Origin: Actinomycetota bacterium
GTDB taxonomy: Bacteria; Actinomycetota; Thermoleophilia; Solirubrobacterales; Solirubrobacteraceae
Reading direction: 5' to 3'
NCBI GenBank assembly: GCA_019348575.1
Contig: JAHWJE010000162.1
Location: 1-5,035 of the forward strand
Length of the DNA: 5,035 bases
How positions within the stretch are numbered: the first letter of the stretch is position 1; the number at the start of each line of letters is the position of its first letter. Shown one piece after another: positions 4,564-5,035 of the stretch. The translations under genes were made by a program, and so were the position numbers. Below the pieces are notes generated by a model. The model was not told the DNA's origin, ran no database searches, and saw nothing but the letters and a program-made list of their open reading frames with translations.

Positions 4564-5035
4564 TCAGGCGCTGGCAGTGATGCCGTTGCGCTCGGCGACG
4601 AGCGCGACGATGTCGCGCATGATGCCCGTCAGGTCGAAGTCCTTCGGCGTGTAGACCGCTGCCACGCCGGCCTCCTTGAGCGGCGCGACGTCGGCCTCGG
4701 GAATGATCCCGCCGACGACGACCGGCGCGTCGACGCCCGCCTCGCGCAGCCCCTCGACGAGCGACGGGATCAGCTCGCGGTGCGATCCGGAGAGGATCGA
4801 GAGGCCGATGACGTGGACGCCCTCCTGCAGCGCCGACGTCACGATCTGCGACGGCGTCAGGCGGATGCCCTCGTAGACGACCTCCATGCCGACGTCGCGC
4901 GCGCGCACGGCGATCTGCTCGGCGCCGTTGGAGTGCCCGTCGAGCCCGGGCTTGCCGACGAGGATCTTGATGCGCCGGCCGAGCGCGTCGCCCACGCGGG
5001 CGACCTCGTCGCGCAGCTCCTCGAGGTCGCGGCCG
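4564..5035 (-). CDS. Cobalamin-binding C-terminal domain of an ethylmalonyl-CoA-mutase-like protein (N-terminus outside window)
   Basis: The domain binds adenosylcobalamin with the base-off/His-on fold. Counting from the GTG at 4995: D19-G-H21-S-N-G24 is the DxHxxG motif with His21 as lower cobalt ligand; GLSILSGSH (64-72) holds the SxL loop; VVVGGIIPE (92-100) holds the GG that packs on the B12 tail. The sequence GKPGLDGHSNGAEQIAVRAR, followed by YEGIRLTPSQIV, LSILSGSH and YTPKDF, is the version seen in ethylmalonyl-CoA mutase/MeaA-type enzymes; methylmalonyl-CoA mutase typically has AKMGQDGHDRGAK at this site. The frame is open through GRDLEELRDEVARV to the right edge, so this is probably the end of a protein of about 650 residues whose catalytic barrel is outside. 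A free-standing B12-domain subunit starting near 4995 remains possible. The reaction would be carbon-skeleton rearrangement of a branched acyl-CoA. MeaB at 2022-2978 is the natural chaperone partner. Confidence 0.85.
   Translation of the reverse strand, partial: GRDLEELRDEVARVGDALGRRIKILVGKPGLDGHSNGAEQIAVRARDVGMEVVYEGIRLTPSQIVTSALQEGVHVIGLSILSGSHRELIPSLVEGLREAGVDAPVVVGGIIPEADVAPLKEAGVAAVYTPKDFDLTGIMRDIVALVAERNGITASA

Noticed and set aside
1..5035. tRNA, rRNA, riboswitch, CRISPR, insertion sequence, prophage or defence genes
   Set aside because: I saw no spaced repeats, cloverleaf-like segments, transposase/integrase motifs or long non-coding stretches. The longest gap without a gene is about 90 bases.

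Overview
The window is very GC-rich, gene-dense chromosomal DNA with short intergenic gaps. Codon use, the lack of clear Shine-Dalgarno sequences, and start codons placed 7 to 9 bases after a TAnnnT box all suggest a high-GC actinobacterium. My best guess is a soil Thermoleophilia (Solirubrobacterales) type; this is inference from style and gene content, since there is no rRNA marker here.

Layout from left to right: (1) the C-terminal half of a TIM-barrel, glycoside-hydrolase-like protein (+, cut by the left edge). (2) A convergent unknown protein with two CxxC pairs (-). (3) Divergent from it, a single-pass membrane protein with an outside NTF2-like domain (+). (4) Convergent with that, a two-gene minus-strand unit: meaB, the GTPase chaperone of B12-dependent acyl-CoA mutases, followed by a 53-residue two-helix membrane protein whose start overlaps the meaB stop as ATGA. 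(5) Divergent from meaB, an isoaspartyl peptidase/plant-type asparaginase (+), then an AlkB-family 2-oxoglutarate/Fe(II) dioxygenase (+). (6) Convergent with that, the cobalamin-binding C-terminal domain of an ethylmalonyl-CoA-mutase-like protein (-, cut by the right edge).

The functional core is the B12-dependent mutase domain plus its MeaB chaperone. Both lie on the minus strand but are separated by two plus-strand genes of a possible damage-repair flavour: isoaspartyl peptide or asparagine hydrolysis, and oxidative dealkylation of nucleic acids.

I found no mobile element, CRISPR array, tRNA, rRNA or phage gene. I do not see a clearly new multi-gene system. The points most worth a second look are the uniform leaderless-type promoters at four of the five genes with a visible, non-coupled start, a 16-base near-palindrome over the -10 box of the asparaginase gene, the small membrane protein coupled to meaB, and the uncharacterised CxxC protein.
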